From assembly GCA_015680685.1 (NCBI GenBank), contig MNCI01036290.1, forward strand, positions 89,901 through 153,900: a stretch of 64,000 bases of DNA. The letters are read 5' to 3'. The first letter of the stretch is position 1. Every line of letters starts with the position of its first letter. A model generated the notes under the pieces. It made no database searches, was not told where the DNA came from, and saw only the letters and a program-made list of their open reading frames with translations. Source of the DNA: Gnetum montanum. Lineage: Eukaryota > Streptophyta > Gnetopsida > Gnetales > Gnetaceae. The translations under genes and the position numbers were made by a program. Shown piece after piece: positions 58,786 through 64,000 of the stretch.

Positions 58786-61584
58786 ATGACCCAAAAAATA
58801 GAATATTGAGCAGGACCTTCCCAAGGAGTAGCTAAATGCCTGAGAGAAGGTAGAGGCTAGGAACTTCACATAGAACATGCAGAGTTAGAGGGCCACTCAT
58901 TCAGAATTCATCAAGAAACCCCTACGACAATGGAATCTAGCCACATAGAAGGTGGTGAAGTTAGAGCCCCAAAACCAGGGCAACAACTTACGCTGTCCTT
59001 TGAATGTCTCCAAGCCATTCAAGAGAAGTCCACCTTTGCATTTGTGATCATGGAGCTTAATTTTGGGCCTTTCACTAAGTTTGTCGCTGAACCAGTGAAG
59101 ACCCAACTTAAGGTGTCTCCACTATGGCCCATTCTCTCAGAAAGTGGTGATTCTTATTTGGGTAAAACATACCAATTCTAGCATGGTAAAGAGGAAGGCA
59201 CCGTTGCCAATGTAGGTGGTGTTTCCATTGATTTTTCTACAAAGGCCATTGCAGAGGTCTTAAATCTTCCAAACATAGGACCAAAAATTACTCATTTGTC
59301 CACTCACTCAGATGTAGATGCATGAAAATGATGGTTGAAATAGGCTTACAACAAGGAGAATAAAGTTTATGGAGAATTAACCCTAGAAGAGAGGATCTAC
59401 TTTAAGATTGGAACTTATCACATTTTCCCCACCAAAGTTTTAGACAGATTATCTACTTATGCAGTGAGGGATAGTATGATTTTGATGGGAAATTTTAATG
59501 CAAATCTGCCCCATTTATATTTGACAAAAATATTAAGGCAATTTGAAGAAAGAATGATAAGGAAACTTGCTTTGCCTTTCCATTGTCTTATCAGGAAGCT
59601 GTATAGATATGCTAGAATCTTGGGCTACATGAATGAGGTTCCTAGGAGAGCCCAAAATGATTTATATGCTAAACTACTTAAACCACCAATGTCAAGGAAA
59701 GACGTTGGTGAGCAATTGGATCAAGAGGAAGAGTGAATAATTGGGTCCACTATGCCTCAAATAGTAGGGCCTAGCCAACAATAGGAAGCAATACCTAGCC
59801 AACAATAGGAAGTAGGGCCTAGCACACAACCCATAAGCTAGCAAGTCCAACAATCACCATCGCCGCAAGAAGACTATCAGCCGTCTATCAGTCACCTTTG
59901 AACAATCGTTAAGATGGTTAGTTGGAGAAGTTGTGATGCCAAAAACCTATTTAGCATCATTGATGATGTTGTACAACCCACTGTTTTGGCTAATCCTACA
60001 AGTGAACATATTTCATTGATTTCAAGAGAGTCCCAATGGTCTTAGCAGATCTTTGGGAATGCTGCATCCTTCCAAGTCATATTAGAAACTAGTGAAAGTG
60101 CCATGGTTGTGATCATGCAACACTAGGATGCAGTAGGTGCAATAGAGGTGGTCACAGACCACATCAAAGAATTATTTAATGTTCCTATTATGCCACCAAT
60201 AGATTTCACTGGAGCATGTGATGCTCATGTTTTGGCTAGTTCCTCAATGACTCTTGTAGAACATGAGGATTTTTTGGATTACTTGTTACAAATAGGACAA
60301 GTTATGATGTCCTTGTTTGACATTCCCCAAGATGTCACAATAGCATAATCAAAGCTCATTTCCACCAAAAGAAAATTGGTTATGGTTGAAGTTAGGGTTA
60401 AGCACATGGAAGCAGAGTTGCAAAGATTGCAATAGAAGCTTGTCACCCTACAAGCTAAACAAAGGGATCCTTTTCAAGTTATCATAGCTAACCAATTACA
60501 CATTTTCAAAACCAAGAAAGTAAATCAATTGTTGGAAAAAAATAAAAAAGTGGCAAGGGAGAAAGAATAGGCTAATTGAGATGCTTCAAAGGCACAAGCT
60601 CAAAACTATGCACATGCTAAATTTGTCAAGGCCTTACAAGAGGAGAATAAACTACTTGCTATCAAAAATATTTAGTTGATGATAGTTGAGAAATAGAAGA
60701 ATGTTCTTAAAGAAAGTTTCCAAAAAATGTGAGAACAACTAGTTCGGGTCAACCAAGACATGAATCGATTAGCTAGGGAGAATAGAACCCTCTCCATGGA
60801 GGAGGTCTACGCCATCCATCAAAAGATGGCAATAGAAATAAGTGCATGGAAAAATGAGGCCAAGAAGCATGAGAAGTTAAAAGAAAACTTTTGTGATCAG
60901 GTGGGGATGTACACAGAAATAACTGAAAAGGAGATTTGTATGGCTAAGGCTCTCATTAATTCTTTCAATGCTCAACACACTAATTGGTGAGCCATACTAT
61001 ATACTTATGCCTTCATCTACCAAGTAGAACTGAAAATTAAAAACCTACAGATTTAGGACTTAACAGAGTACATGGAGTTGAAAAATCTACAATATGCCAA
61101 CTTGGCCATGTTAATAGCAAGGTGCCCAAGAACTGAAATTGAGAAGTAGGTAGCTACCACTTATGCTAAGAATGAAATAAAGTTTACAAAACATAAGAAA
61201 ACATTGCAAAAATTAGAAGTTGCAAACTCTAAATTAGAAGTGTTCAAAGGAAGCTACCACAACCAAAAAGATGTAGCAAAAAAATTGTCTCGATAGCTAA
61301 TAGATTACCAATAATTTTGAGATAGAGCCAGAGTGTATGAGGAGGAACAATGGTAGTTTTTTATGTGTTATGTCAAAGAAAATCAAATGTTTCTGTAGTT
61401 GCCATGTTCATCAGAGGTGCTAGCTCCATCAAACATTGGAACATTAGCATGGACTATGCATGATACTTGGACAAAAGAAGAGAAACTATAGGCACTTCTC
61501 ATCCATCAACAATCTCAGAAGCTTGTAGGGTTAGATAAAGAGAAAGCACCAATGGAGGAACTACCACCTTTGAGAACCACATGA
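58786..61584 (+). pseudogene. Third ORF of element F, about 932 codons, in one frame with stops
   Basis: One frame of 933 codons from ATG 58786 to TGA 61582-61584, interrupted by in-frame stops (mostly TAG and TGA) but not by frameshifts. Approximate residues: 1-75 leader with IHQETP; 85-285 globular part with MELNFGPFTKFV, VGGVSIDFSTKAIAEVLNLP, YHIFPTK and ALPFHCLIRKLYRYARILG; 318-372 Gln/Ser/Pro-rich linker; 440-520 second conserved part with FNVPIMPPIDF and DIPQDVTIA; 520-850 charged coiled coil; end PMEELPPLRTT. From memory the globular part resembles the domain family called putative plant transposon protein found near Athila-like elements; this needs a profile search. No signal peptide or membrane segment was seen. 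Function unknown. Confidence 0.72.
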
Positions 61585-61733
61585 GTTCCAACAATTTGCA
61601 TTTTGTATTTTGTGTTTTGTGTCCAAGTTTTGTGTTTCCCATACTATGGCATGGTTAGTCAATAATTCCATACCTTCATAATGTTTTGTAAGAGACTCAT
61701 TCCTCATTGTATTAACTCAAGGATGAGTTTTTA

Positions 61734-61749
61734 TTTAGTCATGGGGGTA
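61734..61749 (+). other. Polypurine tract of element F
   Basis: TTTAGTCATGGGGGTA directly precedes the 3' LTR. Confidence 0.75.
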
Positions 61750-62558
61750 TGATGAATCATCATTTTCCAAGCCCTAATATTGGGTATGCAATATTAGGTA
61801 CACAATATTACAGCTTGGATATGATATCGTATACATGATATGGTGTTAACCTATAAATACAACACTTAGGCACATAGTGAGAGGAGGATTGGATCATTAG
61901 AGAGTTAGTAGTTTTTTCTCTTTGGTAATTTAGTTTTCAATTCTTTCTTCCAAGCTAGTTATTCCTAGTGCATTCTTGCAGTGTGATGTTTGTAATTGTA
62001 TGGCACCTTTGTTTGAGTGTGATGTCCTTGGATGTGTGCATGACTAACAATAAAGATCAAGATTACTTTCATCATTGCAACATTCACTTAGATTAATTTA
62101 ATTAATTTAATTATTTAATTCCTTATTTATTTAATATTTTATTTATTATTATTTACTTTTTTTATCATTAACCAAAATGTGTACGCCTTAATCACGAGCA
62201 TTTAAGTGTGAATACTTGGCACACCCAACAGTAATTTTGTGAAGTCCAAGACATGTATAGACGGTTCAGGATGGATACCATTGCCATAGGCTAATTTATG
62301 TTTTGCTCTTATTATTAATTTAATTAATTTATCTTTTCTATTATCAGGAGTAACATAGACTTAGAACAACATCATATATCTCACTCTAGACTAAACCATA
62401 CATGACAAGCTACTACTTGTCCAGGTGGGAAGACAGTGAACTGCGATCAACGTATAACTATCTAGGTGCCACAACTAATCATTCACAGAGTTTGACTAGA
62501 TCATGCATACACACTCATATTCATATGGTTGATCATAGGGGTACCTTGTCACTCAGCA
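61750..62558 (+). repeat. Element F 3' LTR
   Basis: TGATGAATCATC...CACTCAGCA. GATATC-like words lie at 61780-61845, the TATA box CTATAAATA at 61851-61859 and AATAAA at 62048-62053. The sequence from the AATAAA through TTTAAGTG to the end matches the 5' LTR. Confidence 0.82.
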
Positions 62559-62563
62559 GTAAG

Positions 62564-63190
62564 TTAATTTAGAGTATGTCAAAAATTTAGTATTTTTTAA
62601 AATAAGATTTGAAGAGGTAGCTTTCTTCAATTATAACCTATAAGTAAACTCCAACACTTTAAAATTAATTACAAATTTTTAAATTCATCTCATCCAAGCC
62701 AATAGAATAATGATTTTTACTATTTAGATTAAAAATAAGAGCAGATCTATCAACCTATAACTTTTCTAAATATGACATTTCATGAAAAATAACAAGCAAA
62801 TATAATCCTTCAAAGATCAATAGAAAGAAATGATATATGCTTACAATTTAAACTAAGTCAACATTCATAATGAGCTATCTAGACTTAAGGAGAAATAATG
62901 GAAAAAACTAACCATTTTATTGAGGAAAAATCATCCTACAAACTTATTAAACTATCCTAATGATGAAATGATAAACTAAGCTATGTACTAAAATGAAAAT
63001 ATTTAAAACTTATTTATTTATTTAGAAATGAAAAAGTATAACAAAGTTAATTCGAAATCCATTTTCTTAAAAGTAAACTTTAGGATTCAATTCTAGTTTG
63101 TTCACATTCAAAATCAACCACACCTCAAAGTTATAATTGAGACAAATATATCAAATAGCACTACAGTATAATTTAGTTACAAAAATATCT
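62564..63190. other. Unassigned AT-rich flank
   Basis: Nothing recognisable beyond AT-rich DNA next to the element F target duplication. Confidence 0.45.
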
Positions 63191-63199
63191 TATTAATAA

Positions 63200-63990
63200 T
63201 GGAATCATCCTTATTAATAACTTCTAGTAAATTTTTTTTGGATGAATCTTTTTCTTACTCTATAATTTTTGGAGCTTCTTTCTAAATAGAAGTACTAATG
63301 CTTGTACTTACTCCCCTAGTTTAACCACTCTCAGATTGAAATTTATCTTTTCCACATAAAGTCCCTCTACACTTGCATTAGTTGCCATTAAAATGACCTT
63401 ATATAATGAATCTCTAGGAATTTAGCACATTTTTATCATTAATTTTTTTTCTCTATGTGCTTGTTCTATTTTCTTGTTTCATAGTGAACATAATGCCAGC
63501 AAGAAGATCTTCTAATTATAGCATCAATGTCCCCTTTTGATTCATGGCTTTATTTACTAAATCTTGAGAATTTCTTATTGCTTCCTTGTAAATTTATTAT
63601 TTGGTGTTATATACCTCTATTTTTGTAGGAAACGTTTATATACGTTTCATTTATTTCCTTAAAGTTTATTAATAAGGGTCTAACTATTTAAGCTTTACAT
63701 AAATGATGAGTTGATACTACTTTTTCCTCTATCTCTTTAAGATCCTTCTTTAGTTTGATAATTTCTTTCATGGACTTTTGAACTTCTATCATTTTATTTT
63801 TACTAAGTGCTTCTTTGGTAGTTAAATTTCTTTGAAGAACCTTTTCCATTACCTAGTAATATCTAAGATCTTTTTCAAGCTTTTAATTTGTCTCTCTTGA
63901 TCTTGAATAAATTCTTTTAATCATTATATTTTTTTGATTGGTTATTTTTTCTACATCTTGAAGATAAATTAAAATTATATTAAGTACCTA
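63200..63990 (-). pseudogene. Possible coding remnant with coiled-coil character
   Basis: Conceptual minus-strand translation yields a Lys/Glu/Leu/Ile-rich piece (VMEKVLQRN, IIKLKKDLKEIEEKVV) near 63700-63870 and, further along, MNQKGTLML, LLAGIMF and VEGLYVEKINFNLRVVKL. The pieces are broken by stops and frame changes. It could be the coiled-coil part of another element's third ORF or an unrelated protein; no family was recognised. Confidence 0.25.
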
Positions 63991-64000
63991 CCTATGTAGC

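Larger units (their letters stand above)
53488..62558 (+). mobile_element. Element F: pol-less LTR retrotransposon with gag and third ORF
   Basis: A complete 9.07-kb plus-strand insertion, LTRs 806 and 809 bp, flanked by a perfect 5-bp duplication GTAAG (53483-53487 and 62559-62563). The internal order is primer-binding site, gag, conserved non-coding block, internal promoter-like segment, third ORF, polypurine tract. No protease, RT, RNase H or integrase. The plan and internal length (7.46 kb) match element B (7.45 kb), although the two are independent insertions in opposite orientations. Confidence 0.85.

Overview
The window looks like repeat-packed nuclear DNA from a seed plant with a large genome. 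It is AT-rich, poor in CG dinucleotides, and no stretch could be read as a host gene. Almost all recognisable content is decayed LTR retrotransposons of Ty3/gypsy type. Plant origin follows from the primer-binding sites, which resemble the complement of the 3' end of plant tRNA-Asp, and from Gag-Pol proteins of Athila/Tat character without a chromodomain. A gymnosperm would fit, but I cannot prove it from the sequence.

Layout. 1-2619: unassigned AT-rich DNA. 2620-3556: first copy of a dispersed repeat (X). 3557-16172: element A, minus strand, with gag-pro-pol and a third ORF; its 5' LTR is truncated. 16165-19110: minus-strand remnant of a different gypsy element (G) with gag and protease scraps, a Met-type primer-binding site and part of a long LTR. 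19111-28289: element B, minus, complete LTRs, gag-like ORF plus third ORF, no pol. 28370-28889 and 45051-45460: second copy of repeat X, split by element C. 28895-45045: element C, minus, target duplication ATGGT, gag-pro-pol without a third ORF. Element D (38385 to about 44840), a minus-strand relative that has lost RT, RNase H and integrase, sits inside C's 5' LTR. 45461-53482: old intergenic DNA with a worn plus-strand gag remnant at 50.76-51.83 kb. 53488-62558: element F, plus strand, perfect duplication GTAAG, the same pol-less architecture as B. 62564-64000: unassigned DNA with a possible minus-strand coding remnant.

How the parts relate. A, B and F share termini (TGATG...CA), gag type and a third ORF of about 930 codons with an N-terminal globular part and a long coiled coil. 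Each third ORF is preceded, about 490-545 bases upstream, by an internal TATA box and GATATC-type repeats resembling the promoter in the LTR U3, and probably by a small leader intron. B and F lack protease, RT, RNase H and integrase but are both complete insertions with separate target duplications. They therefore look like a non-autonomous family that kept gag and the third ORF and used enzymes from an A-like partner. This transcription unit is the most interesting thing in the window.

All copies are dead. In element D the gag-protease region is still one uninterrupted frame apart from 13 in-frame stops (9 TAG, 4 TGA, no TAA), the pattern expected from deamination of methylated cytosines in CHG and CG contexts. 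All protein assignments come from motif reading by eye; no database search was possible.
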